Of a stretch of DNA of 64,000 nucleotides, positions 17,927 through 27,547 are shown piece by piece. This stretch comes from Alphaproteobacteria bacterium (lineage in GTDB: Bacteria; Pseudomonadota; Alphaproteobacteria; UBA6615), in contig JAKUPN010000001.1 in NCBI GenBank assembly GCA_022449545.1, forward strand, positions 62,001-126,000, in the 5' to 3' direction. A program made the position numbers and the translations under genes. Under the pieces are notes generated by a model. That model ran no database searches and was not told the origin of the DNA. It saw only the letters and a list, made by a program, of their open reading frames with translations. The number at the start of each line of letters is the position of its first letter. Position 1 is the stretch's first letter.

Positions 17927-18952
17927 ATGGATCCGAAAGAACCAATAATGCCCCCTGAATCAATATCTAGCGGTGATATGCCCTCTAATAGCGTTCCCGA
18001 TATGACTGTATCTGCAAGACAAGTTTTTGGTGTAGATACTGACATGGAGATTCCAGCTTTTTCTGAGCCAACAGTACACGTGCCAGAACTCGACGAAAGC
18101 TACCGATTTGATCCAGATACCACTTTAGCCGTTTTAGCTGGCTTTTCTCATAATAGGAGAGTCCTAATACAAGGATACCATGGAACCGGAAAATCAACTC
18201 ATATTGAACAAGTTGCAGCTCGCCTAAATTGGCCTTGTATTCGTATAAACCTCGACAGTCATATTAGTAGAATTGATCTTATTGGAAAAGATGCCATAGT
18301 TTTAAAGGACGGTCAGCAGGTGACTGAGTTTAGGGAAGGATTGTTACCGTGGACCTTACAACATCCTTGCGCGCTAGTATTTGATGAATATGACGCAGGT
18401 CGGCCTGACGTAATGTTTGTGATTCAGCGTGTTCTTGAAGCAGACAGTAAACTGACACTGTTGGATCAAAATAAAGTAATAAGGCCCCATAGCAGCTTTC
18501 GACTTTTTGCAACAGCTAATACCGTTGGATTGGGAGATACAACAGGCCTCTATCACGGAACACAGCAAATTAATCAAGCCCAGATGGATAGATGGAATAT
18601 AGTGACTACGCTAAATTATCTTCCACACGAACAGGAAGTGGAAATAGTCATTTCTAAAAGTCCAGAATACGACAATGAGGAAGGACGCAAAACAATTGCA
18701 GCCATGGTCGCTACGGCAGAGCTGACTCGTGCAGGCTTCGTTGCAGGAGACATATCAACTGTAATGTCACCCCGTACAGTCATGACTTGGGCTGATAACG
18801 CAAATATATTTGGATCCATCTCACTTGGGTTTCAGGTAACGTTTTTAAATAAATGTGATGAAGTAGAACGCACTACCGTAGCCGAATATTTTCAAAGGTG
18901 TTTCGGGGTGGAGCTTACAGACAGTATTATTGAACAACCTATAGAACAATAG
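17927..18952 (+). CDS. cobS: cobaltochelatase subunit CobS (AAA+ ATPase)
   Basis: 341 residues. With CobT it forms the AAA+ ring that powers CobN in inserting cobalt into hydrogenobyrinate diamide. The Walker A motif GYHGTGKST is at 83-91, the Walker B is ALVFDEYDAGRPDV, and sensor 1 lies in FRLFATANTVGLGDTTGLYHGT. The N-terminal RQVFGVDTDMEIPAF segment is typical of CobS. cobT follows 22 bp downstream. No cobN or other cobalamin synthesis gene is in this window, and CobS/CobT also occur in genomes without CobN. Confidence 0.95.
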   Translation: MDPKEPIMPPESISSGDMPSNSVPDMTVSARQVFGVDTDMEIPAFSEPTVHVPELDESYRFDPDTTLAVLAGFSHNRRVLIQGYHGTGKSTHIEQVAARLNWPCIRINLDSHISRIDLIGKDAIVLKDGQQVTEFREGLLPWTLQHPCALVFDEYDAGRPDVMFVIQRVLEADSKLTLLDQNKVIRPHSSFRLFATANTVGLGDTTGLYHGTQQINQAQMDRWNIVTTLNYLPHEQEVEIVISKSPEYDNEEGRKTIAAMVATAELTRAGFVAGDISTVMSPRTVMTWADNANIFGSISLGFQVTFLNKCDEVERTTVAEYFQRCFGVELTDSIIEQPIEQ

Positions 18953-18974
18953 GTTATAGGAAGCTATCTCAGCA

Positions 18975-20852
18975 ATGGTTAAAGGTAATAATGATGGCCC
19001 TGTAGAAGAGTTCCGCCGAATTACAGAAGCGGCTATGCGGGCTATTGGACGTAATGCTGAAATTTCGGTTAGATTTTCACCTGACCCACCCAGTTCAAAG
19101 GGAAATGAAGCGTGTTTGCCCCTGCCAAGCCGCGATTTACCTCATGAGGAAGTCAGTGTTGTACGTGGAGAATCAGATTCCATAGCCCTGAAGCAACGTT
19201 ATCACAACCCAATCATTCACAATGATAGGTTGCCTGCTACTTCAACAGCACAAGAGCTTTATGACACAGTAGAGCAAGTACGCGTTGAGTCGATCGGTAC
19301 AAAATATATGACAGGCGTAGCAAACAACTTAGATGCCGCATTAGAGGAACGCTGCCGGTCTAAAGGTTTTGCTAGAGTTACTGAAAGAGAGCAAGTTCCT
19401 ATAGCAGAAGCTGTAGGCTTGCTAGCTAGGGAAGCAATAACTGGGCGTCAGCCACCTCCTTCGGCTCGTCAAATGTTAGATTTATGGAGACCTTTTATTG
19501 AGTCTAAAGCAGGTTCTGTTCTAAATGAACTAGAAAAAAGCCTATATGATCAAGCTGAGTTCCAAGATGTAGTTAGAAAAATCATAACTGATTTAGGGTT
19601 TTCCGATGATGAAATGAATGCTTCTCCAGAAACCGATGGTGCAGAAGGAGAAAACCAAGAATCAGGAGAAGGTCAACAAGACGGAGAAAATGAAACAGAA
19701 GGTGATGCTTCAGCTACAGATGGAACCGGAGAGCAGCAAGAGGGTGATGAACAATTTGAAGAAACAGACATGCTCACTGAAGATGGAGATGGAGAACTTC
19801 AACCTGGTTCGGGAGAAGAAGATCCTGAAGCTCCTGGAAGTCCATGGCGACCGCCTGATGGAACACATAACCAAGCCAACCATTTTAATTATAAAATATT
19901 CACAGGAGAATTTGACGAAATAGTTGAAGCAGGTGACTTATGTGATCATGACGAGTTAACACGCTTGCGACTGCAACTGGATCAACAAATTGGGCATCTC
20001 CAAAGCGTTATTTCTCGACTAGCAAATAGGTTACAACGCCGATTAATGGCGAAACAAACAAGATCGTGGGATTTTGACTTAGAAGAGGGCTTACTCGACA
20101 CTGGACGACTGTCTCGGGTAGTAACAAACCCGACGCATCCGCTAAGTTTCAAACAAGAAAAAGATACAAACTTTAGAGATACTGTTGTAACACTCCTTAT
20201 CGATAATTCTGGTTCAATGCGAGGTAGGCCCATCTCGGTGGCTGCAATGAGTGCAGATATACTAGCTCGAACTCTTGAAAGATGTGGAGTAAAAGTAGAG
20301 ATATTGGGCTTTACCACAAGAGCTTGGAAGGGCGGACAATCTCGTGAAAAATGGCTTACTGCAGCCAAGCCCACAAGCCCAGGGAGGCTAAACGATTTGC
20401 GTCATATAATCTATAAATCAGCTGATGCACCCTGGAGGAGAGCTCGCAAAAACCTAGGTCTAATGTTACGAGAGGGCCTTTTGAAAGAAAATATCGACGG
20501 AGAGGCGCTAATTTGGGCTCATGAAAGACTATTAGCTAGATCTGAACAACGACGTATTTTAGTAATTGTATCCGATGGAGCGCCGGTCGACGATTCAACT
20601 TTATCGGTCAATGCTGGTAACTATCTAGAACGTCATCTTAGACAAGTAATAGAATGGATAGAAACTTACTCACAAATAGAATTGCTCGCTATAGGAATTG
20701 GTCATGATGTGACCCGTTACTATCGACGTGCAGTAACTATTGTTGATGCTGAACAGCTTGGTGGAACAGTTATGGACCAATTAGCCGAGCTATTTGAGGA
20801 GGAAGATTCTTCTTTTATGACTAACCGGCCACGCAGAAAGAAAATCGCCTAG
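18975..20852 (+). CDS. cobT: cobaltochelatase subunit CobT (VWA domain)
   Basis: 625 residues. The N-terminal helical region, the highly acidic Glu/Gly/Asp-rich centre (about 215-290) and the C-terminal von Willebrand A domain match CobT. The metal-ion-dependent adhesion site is [11 protein letters not shown] at about 407-417, with [15 protein letters not shown] later. It assembles with the CobS ring next door. AGGA lies 16 bases upstream of the ATG. The C-terminus converges on tgt. Shadow ORFs in its acidic centre are not genes. Confidence 0.95.
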   Translation: MVKGNNDGPVEEFRRITEAAMRAIGRNAEISVRFSPDPPSSKGNEACLPLPSRDLPHEEVSVVRGESDSIALKQRYHNPIIHNDRLPATSTAQELYDTVEQVRVESIGTKYMTGVANNLDAALEERCRSKGFARVTEREQVPIAEAVGLLAREAITGRQPPPSARQMLDLWRPFIESKAGSVLNELEKSLYDQAEFQDVVRKIITDLGFSDDEMNASPETDGAEGENQESGEGQQDGENETEGDASATDGTGEQQEGDEQFEETDMLTEDGDGELQPGSGEEDPEAPGSPWRPPDGTHNQANHFNYKIFTGEFDEIVEAGDLCDHDELTRLRLQLDQQIGHLQSVISRLANRLQRRLMAKQTRSWDFDLEEGLLDTGRLSRVVTNPTHPLSFKQEKDTNFRDTVVTLLIDNSGSMRGRPISVAAMSADILARTLERCGVKVEILGFTTRAWKGGQSREKWLTAAKPTSPGRLNDLRHIIYKSADAPWRRARKNLGLMLREGLLKENIDGEALIWAHERLLARSEQRRILVIVSDGAPVDDSTLSVNAGNYLERHLRQVIEWIETYSQIELLAIGIGHDVTRYYRRAVTIVDAEQLGGTVMDQLAELFEEEDSSFMTNRPRRKKIA

Positions 20853-20873
20853 AACAAAGTTGTCTATATACTA

Positions 20874-22112
20874 TCAACTAGAAAACCATATTTCACGAGA
20901 TGAAGCGTAGTCATCATTCATTATTGATGTCCTTATAAAGTCCATGAGGCGATTCATAAACGAAACGTTGTGAATAGCTATGTACTGGCTCACGGTAATC
21001 TCACCCGCCTTAATAAGGTGGTGCAAATAGGCTCGAGTAAATTTTCTACATGTGTAACAATTGCAGTCTAAATCGATAGGAGAGTTGTCATCTCTAAAGG
21101 ACGAATTCTTGAGGTTTATGTGATCGCGATCAAGAGAATTATTTAAAGACTTTGGACGAACATAGGCTCCTCCATGACGCGCTAAACGAGTTGGATTAAC
21201 ACAATCAAAAGTATCTATTCCCATAGCGACACCATCCCAAATGTCAACGACCCCACCAATTCCCAGTAAATGTGTCGGATGAGGTTTCTTTGTAGCTGCA
21301 TTTAACGGCGCCATGGCCATTCCCATCACATCCTTTAAATCAAACTTATTACTACCCAAACAACCTCCAATGGCATATCCAAAATAGTCTTGAGAAGCTG
21401 TAAACTCCGCACTCTCTAGACGTAGATCTTCATAGACACCTCCCTGAACTATTCCGTATAAAGCTTGTTTTCCAGCAGATCCCACTTTTTCCTTTTCAAA
21501 CTCTTTGATACTTCTTAACGCCCATCTATGAGACATGCTCATTGATTCAGCAGTATAATCTCTGCCCACCTCATATGGAGAGCACTCATCAAGAACTAAT
21601 ATTAGATCTGCCCCTAATTTTCTTTGAACCTGAACAGAAGATTCAGGAGTTAATGTATGGATACTGCCATCTATATAGGATTTAAAGACAGCACCTTCCT
21701 CCTCAATTCTAATTAATAAGGGCTTTCGCTTGGTTTTACGATTTCCCTTTATTTCTGCAGACGCACTGCCACCACCAAGAGAAAATATTTGAAAGCCTCC
21801 TGAATCTGTTAACATGGGTCCATTCCAAGCAACCATTTTATGTAAACCACCGAGCTTAGCTACTATTTCTGGACCAGGCTGCAACATAAGATGGTATGTA
21901 TTAGACAAAATCACTTGCGTACCAGCTTCTTTCATCTGATCCGGTGCCACACCACGAATGACTCCATTAGTGGCACAAAAAATGAAGGAAGGAGTGTTAA
22001 TAGAGCCATGGGGCGTATGAATCACGCCCGCCCTAGCTGCGCCAGGCCAAGACTGTTCCGCTGTAGTTTTGTGCTGAATAATGAAATCAAACGATGTTGT
22101 TTTTTTATCCAA
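20874..22112 (-). CDS. tgt: tRNA-guanine (queuine) transglycosylase
   Basis: 412 residues, longer than the usual 370-380 because of insertions. It exchanges guanine-34 for preQ1 in tRNAs for Asp, Asn, His and Tyr. The catalytic aspartates are in MLTDSGGFQIFSL and GIDTFDCVNPTRLARHGG. The substrate loop GYAIGGCLG and the zinc-binding CNCYTCRKFTRAYLHHL are present. It lies downstream of rpmB on the same strand; the rpmB terminator separates them, so it probably has its own promoter in the 60 bp before it. Confidence 0.95.
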   Translation of the reverse strand: MDKKTTSFDFIIQHKTTAEQSWPGAARAGVIHTPHGSINTPSFIFCATNGVIRGVAPDQMKEAGTQVILSNTYHLMLQPGPEIVAKLGGLHKMVAWNGPMLTDSGGFQIFSLGGGSASAEIKGNRKTKRKPLLIRIEEEGAVFKSYIDGSIHTLTPESSVQVQRKLGADLILVLDECSPYEVGRDYTAESMSMSHRWALRSIKEFEKEKVGSAGKQALYGIVQGGVYEDLRLESAEFTASQDYFGYAIGGCLGSNKFDLKDVMGMAMAPLNAATKKPHPTHLLGIGGVVDIWDGVAMGIDTFDCVNPTRLARHGGAYVRPKSLNNSLDRDHINLKNSSFRDDNSPIDLDCNCYTCRKFTRAYLHHLIKAGEITVSQYIAIHNVSFMNRLMDFIRTSIMNDDYASSREIWFSS

Positions 22113-22172
22113 ATTTTTTGTCCTATAAAGCAGAAAACTCTATTTACAATCCATTTTAGTACATATTTATAC

Positions 22173-22200
22173 TCAGAAAAAAGCCCGCATAAAGCGGGCT
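22173..22200 (-). terminator. intrinsic terminator of rpmB
   Basis: Read on the minus strand, AGCCCGC TTTAT GCGGGCT is a perfect 7-bp GC-rich stem with a 5-base loop, followed immediately by a run of six T. It starts 33 bases after the rpmB stop. It is the only textbook rho-independent terminator I found in the window. Confidence 0.88.
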
Positions 22201-22232
22201 GAATATCAACTTAAAAGAATCAAAAGCCCTGA

Positions 22233-22523
22233 TTAATTCATCTCTGATGTTACCTCAGGCAATTGCTTTTTTAATCTACGTAATTCAGCCGGCAGTTCTG
22301 ATGCTGCTGCGTTCCGCAAATAAGCATCAAGTCCTCCCATATGTTCAATTGTTCTTGCTGCGGATGTTGAAACCCGCATACGAACTCTTTTTTCAAGGGC
22401 CTCACTATAGAGAGTCATCGATTGAAGATTAGGAAGGAAACGACGACGCGACCTGTTTTTTGCGTGACTAACATTGTTTCCAGTTAATACACCTTTTCCA
22501 GTAATACTACAGCGACGAGCCAT
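22233..22523 (-). CDS. rpmB: 50S ribosomal protein L28
   Basis: 96 residues, the long alphaproteobacterial form. It starts ARRCSITGKGVLTGNNVSHAK after the initiator, with the NRSRRRFLPNLQ core. GGAG lies about 10 bases before the ATG. It is monocistronic, judging from the terminator after its stop and the opposite or distant neighbours. The position near cobS-cobT is conserved in Alphaproteobacteria. Confidence 0.97.
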   Translation of the reverse strand: MARRCSITGKGVLTGNNVSHAKNRSRRRFLPNLQSMTLYSEALEKRVRMRVSTSAARTIEHMGGLDAYLRNAAASELPAELRRLKKQLPEVTSEMN

Positions 22524-22576
22524 AAAAGTTTCTCCAAATCTAATAATTTTTTTAGCAGTACATCACCAGTAGTGGG

Positions 22577-22605
22577 GTCTTAAACGAGGAAGTAATTTTG
22601 GTCAA
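22577..22605 (-). promoter_or_regulatory. candidate rpmB promoter
   Basis: On the minus strand, ACTTGACC supplies a CTTGAC-type -35 box, followed by 17 bases and TAAGAC as a weak -10. The site is about 55 bases upstream of the rpmB start and the gene needs its own promoter. Only the -35 and spacing are convincing. Confidence 0.3.
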
Positions 22606-22638
22606 GTACTTACTATTTGACTAGGTTAAACAAAAAAC

Positions 22639-23622
22639 TTATAAATCTTTCTTAAATACACTAAGCAATTCTCTTGCGGCTTGAGCAGGGCTTTTCAAAC
22701 CAGATTTAACTTTATCTTCCATTTCTATAATAACTGAATTAACTGCTTCACTTGAATAAAAATCATTAAATAGCAGGTCATCTAATTCTCGTCTCATCCA
22801 ACTTAGTGCTTGTTGCATTCTTCTTTTATCGAAAAGGTCATCTTCTGTCAGAGAATTACGAAATTGTAAAACAATTTCCCATATATCACTAATGCCCTTT
22901 TCTTCGGTGGAAGAACATGTGATTACTTGGGTGGTCCACTGAGTTGGAGAAGACTGTAACAGTCTAAGCGCACTTGAGTAGTCTGAAGCAACACTTTTCG
23001 CAGCATTCACTAAATCACCGTCTGCTTTATTAACGATAATAAGGTCAGCTAGTTCAACAATTCCACGTTTAATTCCTTGTAATTCATCGCCACTTCCAGG
23101 CAAAAGCATAAGGAAAAACATGTCAACCATTTCTGAAACAGCTGTCTCCGATTGTCCTACGCCAACTGTCTCAACCATTACTACATCATAACCCGCTGCC
23201 TCACAAACCAATATCGACTCTCGAGTACGGCGAGCCACCCCACCCTGTACCCCCGATGTAGGCGTAGGTCTAATAAAAGCCTCACTTTGCTGTGAAAGAC
23301 CATCCATTCTAGTTTTATCACCCAGTATCGATCCACCACTGATTTTTGATGACGGATCGACAGCGAGCACCGCGACCTTTTTACCCAAAGATATAACGTG
23401 TTTTCCGAAAGCTTCTATAAAAGTTGATTTACCTACCCCAGGAACTCCCGAAACGGCAATTCTCATAGATTTTCCTGTATAGGGCAAAAGTTCTTCTATT
23501 AGATTCTCTGCCCGCTCCCGGTGATCGTCACGAATTGATTCTATCAAAGTTATAGCCTGAGCTAACGCACGACGATCGCCCTCTTGAATATGTTTCATTA
23601 GATATGTGTCTGACTGGGCCAT
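22639..23622 (-). CDS. meaB: methylmalonyl-CoA mutase-associated GTPase MeaB
   Basis: G3E-type P-loop GTPase that loads adenosylcobalamin into methylmalonyl-CoA mutase and protects it. The P-loop is GVPGVGKSTFIEAFG. Also visible are AVDPSSKISGGSILGDKTRM, the switch-like VETVGVGQSE and NKADGDL. The track begins at 23697 inside the lrp gene; I prefer the ATG at 23622 (327 residues, MAQSDTYLMKHIQEGDRRAL), which matches the family N-terminus and leaves a 28-bp gap. The ribosome binding site is weak. Its client mutase is two genes upstream on the same strand. Confidence 0.93.
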   Translation of the reverse strand: MAQSDTYLMKHIQEGDRRALAQAITLIESIRDDHRERAENLIEELLPYTGKSMRIAVSGVPGVGKSTFIEAFGKHVISLGKKVAVLAVDPSSKISGGSILGDKTRMDGLSQQSEAFIRPTPTSGVQGGVARRTRESILVCEAAGYDVVMVETVGVGQSETAVSEMVDMFFLMLLPGSGDELQGIKRGIVELADLIIVNKADGDLVNAAKSVASDYSSALRLLQSSPTQWTTQVITCSSTEEKGISDIWEIVLQFRNSLTEDDLFDKRRMQQALSWMRRELDDLLFNDFYSSEAVNSVIIEMEDKVKSGLKSPAQAARELLSVFKKDL

Positions 23623-23650
23623 AAAACTATTAGAAATTCCAAGCTCTTTT

Positions 23651-24097
23651 TTACGTAATTGGAGAGGACAGTACAACAGATGTGTGTGCGGTACCAAACT
23701 GACGAAACAGTGAGATTACATCTTCCAATTCTAATATGCTAGAAACACATAATTTAATCAAAAAACAATCATCACCAGTTATATGATGACATTCAATTAC
23801 AGATTCCACTGAATTACAAAGACCAATTAGTCGCTGATAGCTAGAAGTAGTCGCAGTTAATCTCATATAAGCAGTAATTTTACGATTTAACATGCACTGA
23901 TCTATTGCAGCATGATAACCAGTAATAACTCCAGATTCCTCTAGTCGTTTCACTCTCTCTGCAACGGCAGGAGTAGACATACCGACCAGGCGACCAAGTG
24001 CGTTAAAAGATAGACGTCCATTAATTTGGAGTTCTTTTAATAATTGAAGACTCTTTTCATCTATAACATTTTCTGGTTCTAATTTCTCTTTGATCAT
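23651..24097 (-). CDS. Lrp/AsnC family transcriptional regulator
   Basis: 148 residues. An N-terminal winged helix-turn-helix (about 12-60) contains LLKELQINGRLSFNALGRLV and GMSTPAVAERVKRLEESGVI. A C-terminal RAM domain for effector binding and oligomerisation follows, with ECHHITGDDCFLIKL. Lrp-type regulators sense amino acids and bind AT-rich palindromic sites. It sits between the mutase and meaB, so control of propionate and branched-chain amino acid breakdown is a fair inference. An ATTGTTAACAAT palindrome is 75 bp upstream. Confidence 0.93.
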   Translation of the reverse strand: MIKEKLEPENVIDEKSLQLLKELQINGRLSFNALGRLVGMSTPAVAERVKRLEESGVITGYHAAIDQCMLNRKITAYMRLTATTSSYQRLIGLCNSVESVIECHHITGDDCFLIKLCVSSILELEDVISLFRQFGTAHTSVVLSSPIT

Positions 24098-24171
24098 TAT
24101 TTTTCTGGAAAATATTAAGTTATGTAATTATTTACTTAAATATATTAACAATATTTAATATTATAGATTCT

Positions 24172-24183
24172 ATTGTTAACAAT
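24172..24183. promoter_or_regulatory. 12-bp palindrome upstream of the Lrp-family gene
   Basis: ATTGTTAACAAT is a perfect palindrome in a strongly AT-rich region, with a related ATATTAACAATATT about 22 bases closer to the gene. Lrp-family dimers favour such AT-rich inverted repeats, and they often regulate themselves. In this composition a chance palindrome is possible. Confidence 0.35.
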
Positions 24184-24334
24184 TATTAGTTTATACCATG
24201 AATCTATTTATAATCAATAATAATAATGATAATTGAATAAAATATTTTATCTAATTTCTAATTTAAGGAAAAAGAATGAACTTGACTGAACGATTCACCG
24301 ATCAAACAACTGTAAATTCTATTTCAAATTATTA

Positions 24335-26485
24335 TCAAGATTTATGTTGGGATCTTATTAACTCAATGACCTGAGATGCCGCTTCAGGGATATTCGTACC
24401 TGGACCATATATAGCAGAAACACCTTTATTCTTTAAAAATTCGTAGTCCTTTGGAGGAATCACCCCGCCGCATATGACAATAATATTCGATGCTCCTTTA
24501 TCACAAAGCATTTCTATTAGCTTGGGCACTAGAGTTTTGTGACCAGCAGCCTGACTTGAAACACCAATTACATGCACATCATTTTCTATAGCTTGTTGAG
24601 CAGCCTCTTCTGGCGTAGCAAATAAAGGCCCTATATCCACATCAAAACCAATATCTGCAAAAGCTGTAGCTATCACTTTAGCACCCCTATCATGACCATC
24701 TTGTCCCATTTTGGCCACAAGCATCCTGGGTCTTCTGCCCTCTTTATCAACAAATAAATCAATCTGAGCTTTTACTTTCTGGAACATTTCATCTTTTTCA
24801 TACGCCTTACCGTAGACACCGGAAATCGAACGAATTGATGCCCTATGCCGTGTAAAAACATCTTCCATAGCATTTGAAATTTCTCCCACTGTTGCCCTTG
24901 CTCTAGCCGCTTCTATGCATACATCAAGAAGGTTACCTTGTTTATTCTCAGCAATAGTCGTAATTTTATTGAGAGCAGCAATACATCGATTTTCATCTCG
25001 TTCTCTTTTAAGTTTCTCTAATCTCTCAAGCTGAGATTCTCTAACCTTGGAATTATCTATGTCTAAATATTCTAGAGATTCTTCTTCATCCAGACGATAC
25101 TTATTCACACCAACAATAACATCTTCCCCCTGATCGACTCTAGCCTGCCTACGAGCAGCTGATTCTTCTATTCGTAATTTGGGCATGCCAGATTCGACTG
25201 CCTTAGTCATACCCCCAAGAGCTTCCACCTCATCAATAAGTTTTTTTGCCTCCAAAACAACACTTTGTGTTAAATTCTCAACATAATATGAACCCGCCAG
25301 TGGATCTGAAACATTGGTAATACCTGTCTCGTGCTGTAAAACTAATTGCGTATTTCGAGCAATACGCGCTGATCTGGGGGTTGGTAAAGCTACTGCCTCA
25401 TCAAAAGAATTTGTATGCAAAGACTGAGTGCCACCAAGAGTTGCAGCCAGGGCTTCAATAGTCGTTCGAATAATATTATTATAGGGGTCTTGTTCTGTAA
25501 GTGACACCCCAGAAGTCTGACAGTGTGTGCGCAACATTAGAGACCGTTCATCTTGAGCCGAAAAAATGTCAGACATCATATTAGCCCATAGATATCTAGC
25601 AGCTCGAAGCTTAGCTATTTCCATGAAAAAGTTCATGCCTATTCCAAAGAAAAACGAAAGACGTGGGGCAAACCTATCAACATCAAGTCCAGAAGAGTGG
25701 GCCGCACGCACATACTCAATTCCGTCGGCTAATGTAAAAGCTAATTCCTGTACTGCTGTCGCACCCGCTTCTTGCATATGATATCCGGATATAGAGACCG
25801 AATTAAATTTCGGCATATAATTGGCTGTATAAGATATTATGTCTGAAACGATTCTCATTGAGGGCTCTGGTGGATAAATATATGTATTTCGAACCATAAA
25901 TTCCTTTAAAATATCGTTTTGTATGGTGCCTGCTAGTTTATCTTTTGTTACTCCTTGCTCCTCAGCAGCAACCACATATCCAGCTAAAACAGGTAAGACA
26001 GCACCATTCATAGTCATTGAGACACTCATCTGATCTAGGGGAATCCCATCAAATAAAATTTTCATGTCTTCTACTGAATCAATTGCGACCCCTGCTTTGC
26101 CAACATCGCCAACCACCCTAGGGTGATCACTGTCATAACCCCTATGAGTTGCTAGATCAAAAGCAATTGAAAGGCCTTTTTGTCCAGCGGCTAAATTAGC
26201 CCTATAAAAAGAGTTTGATTCTTCAGCAGTTGAAAAGCCAGCATACTGTCTAACTGTCCAAGGTCTTCCAGCGTACATAGTCGCTTTAGGACCTCCAACA
26301 AATGGAGGAAAACCTGGAAGACTATCGAGCCATCCGATCTCTTCTAAATCAGCTGAAGTATAAGCGGGTTTTACACCAATTCCCTCAGGAGTATGCCATA
26401 TAAGATTTTCTGGAGAATTGCCCTTAAGTTCTTGCTTAGCGAGCATTTTCCAGTCATCAAGTGTTTTTTTAGAAAAATTTGCCAT
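24335..26485 (-). CDS. scpA: methylmalonyl-CoA mutase (single-chain)
   Basis: Interconverts (R)-methylmalonyl-CoA and succinyl-CoA with adenosylcobalamin, the last step of propionyl-CoA use. The N-terminal TIM barrel has [20 protein letters not shown] and [15 protein letters not shown]. The C-terminal B12 domain has the cobalt-ligand motif DGHDRG in [18 protein letters not shown]. The track start at 26506 is a TTG; I use the ATG at 26485 (716 residues, MANFSKKTL), preceded by AGGA. This is the fused ScpA/MutB large-subunit form that works as a homodimer. Confidence 0.95.
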   Translation of the reverse strand: MANFSKKTLDDWKMLAKQELKGNSPENLIWHTPEGIGVKPAYTSADLEEIGWLDSLPGFPPFVGGPKATMYAGRPWTVRQYAGFSTAEESNSFYRANLAAGQKGLSIAFDLATHRGYDSDHPRVVGDVGKAGVAIDSVEDMKILFDGIPLDQMSVSMTMNGAVLPVLAGYVVAAEEQGVTKDKLAGTIQNDILKEFMVRNTYIYPPEPSMRIVSDIISYTANYMPKFNSVSISGYHMQEAGATAVQELAFTLADGIEYVRAAHSSGLDVDRFAPRLSFFFGIGMNFFMEIAKLRAARYLWANMMSDIFSAQDERSLMLRTHCQTSGVSLTEQDPYNNIIRTTIEALAATLGGTQSLHTNSFDEAVALPTPRSARIARNTQLVLQHETGITNVSDPLAGSYYVENLTQSVVLEAKKLIDEVEALGGMTKAVESGMPKLRIEESAARRQARVDQGEDVIVGVNKYRLDEEESLEYLDIDNSKVRESQLERLEKLKRERDENRCIAALNKITTIAENKQGNLLDVCIEAARARATVGEISNAMEDVFTRHRASIRSISGVYGKAYEKDEMFQKVKAQIDLFVDKEGRRPRMLVAKMGQDGHDRGAKVIATAFADIGFDVDIGPLFATPEEAAQQAIENDVHVIGVSSQAAGHKTLVPKLIEMLCDKGASNIIVICGGVIPPKDYEFLKNKGVSAIYGPGTNIPEAASQVIELIRSQHKS

Positions 26486-26616
26486 TTGTCCTGTCTTTCC
26501 GAACAAAAGATATAGCCAATGAATGATATATCCTAATTAGCACAAACATTAAAATTTAAAAAAATCATTTATTAAATCAATGAATTTAATCAAATAAGGC
26601 TGTAAAGTTAAAATAA

Positions 26617-27492
26617 TTACCATGATAGGTGTGTTGCCGCAAAGTTAGGTGCCTGACCATATTTTCGTAAAAGCTCTACTAGCGATGTCTCTTTTACCTC
26701 ACCTGCCTTATCAACTCCAATTGCATCAGCATGTATCCCCCCACATAAAAATAAAGAATCAATATCAGCTCCTTTTGCACCCGCAACATCTGTGAGAATT
26801 CCATCTCCGATCATTAAAACTTTCTTTCTTTGCGGATGACTCAAAAGCTTAATCATTTCATCAAATATAGGTCGGAACGGTTTGCCATACCAATAGACTG
26901 CTCCTTTGTGCTGAGTCTCGTAATAAGCGGCTATAGCTCCAGCACATATTTCTCGTTGCTGGCCTCTCATTACTTCTCTGTCCGGATTAGCACATATCAT
27001 TGGCAATGAGAGATTAGCAGCTTCAGACAGCTCAGAAAAATAATCTTTGATTGTATCACTTTTCTTTCGAGGACCAGTGCATAATATGAAATCCGCATAT
27101 TTGATACTTTTTACTTCTTCTATATTAGGATTTTCTAGCATCGATCGGTGTCTTTCATTTCCTATAAAAACAACCCTCTTACCTAAAGACTTAAAAGAAT
27201 TATTTGAACGGTCTGCTATAGCGTTCCAGGCCACCTCACCGGATGATAAAACATTATCATACAGATCATCAGGAACACCAATCTGAGTTATAACCTTTAC
27301 TACGACTTCAACTCTGAAAGGAGCGTTTGATAGTAACGCTATGGACTTTCCTGCTTTCTTTAATTTTTTTAAGCAATCTAAAGCCTCTGGAAAAGGTTCA
27401 ATCCCATTATGTAATGTGCCCCACAGATCAATTATGTAAAAATCATAGGAATCTGCTATTGGAGACAGTCTTGATATGAGTTGTGTGTTCAT
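26617..27492 (-). CDS. HAD-superfamily class IIA phosphatase (TIGR01459-like)
   Basis: 291 residues. HAD motif I is DLWGTLHNG (nucleophile Asp in YIIDLWGTLH), motif II is ALLSNAPFR, and the C-terminal motif is MIGDGILTDVAGAKGADIDSLFLCGG. A class IIA cap lies between. Alphaproteobacterial members of this subfamily act on small phosphorylated metabolites, but the substrate is not settled. It is 132 bp upstream of the mutase on the same strand and 56 bp downstream of the amidohydrolase. Confidence 0.88.
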   Translation of the reverse strand: MNTQLISRLSPIADSYDFYIIDLWGTLHNGIEPFPEALDCLKKLKKAGKSIALLSNAPFRVEVVVKVITQIGVPDDLYDNVLSSGEVAWNAIADRSNNSFKSLGKRVVFIGNERHRSMLENPNIEEVKSIKYADFILCTGPRKKSDTIKDYFSELSEAANLSLPMICANPDREVMRGQQREICAGAIAAYYETQHKGAVYWYGKPFRPIFDEMIKLLSHPQRKKVLMIGDGILTDVAGAKGADIDSLFLCGGIHADAIGVDKAGEVKETSLVELLRKYGQAPNFAATHLSW

Positions 27493-27547
27493 AAAAATGA
27501 CTTACCTAAAAAATATTTTAAACAATAGATAATAATAAAATATTCAT

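Noticed and set aside
19618-19923. 101-codon ORF inside cobT
   Set aside because: It is a shifted frame of the acidic repeat-like centre of cobT, where Glu/Gly codons leave other frames open.
24098-24334. Cobalamin riboswitch near the B12-dependent mutase
   Set aside because: I looked for the conserved B12-box and paired arms here and before cobS and saw none; the gap is almost all A/T.
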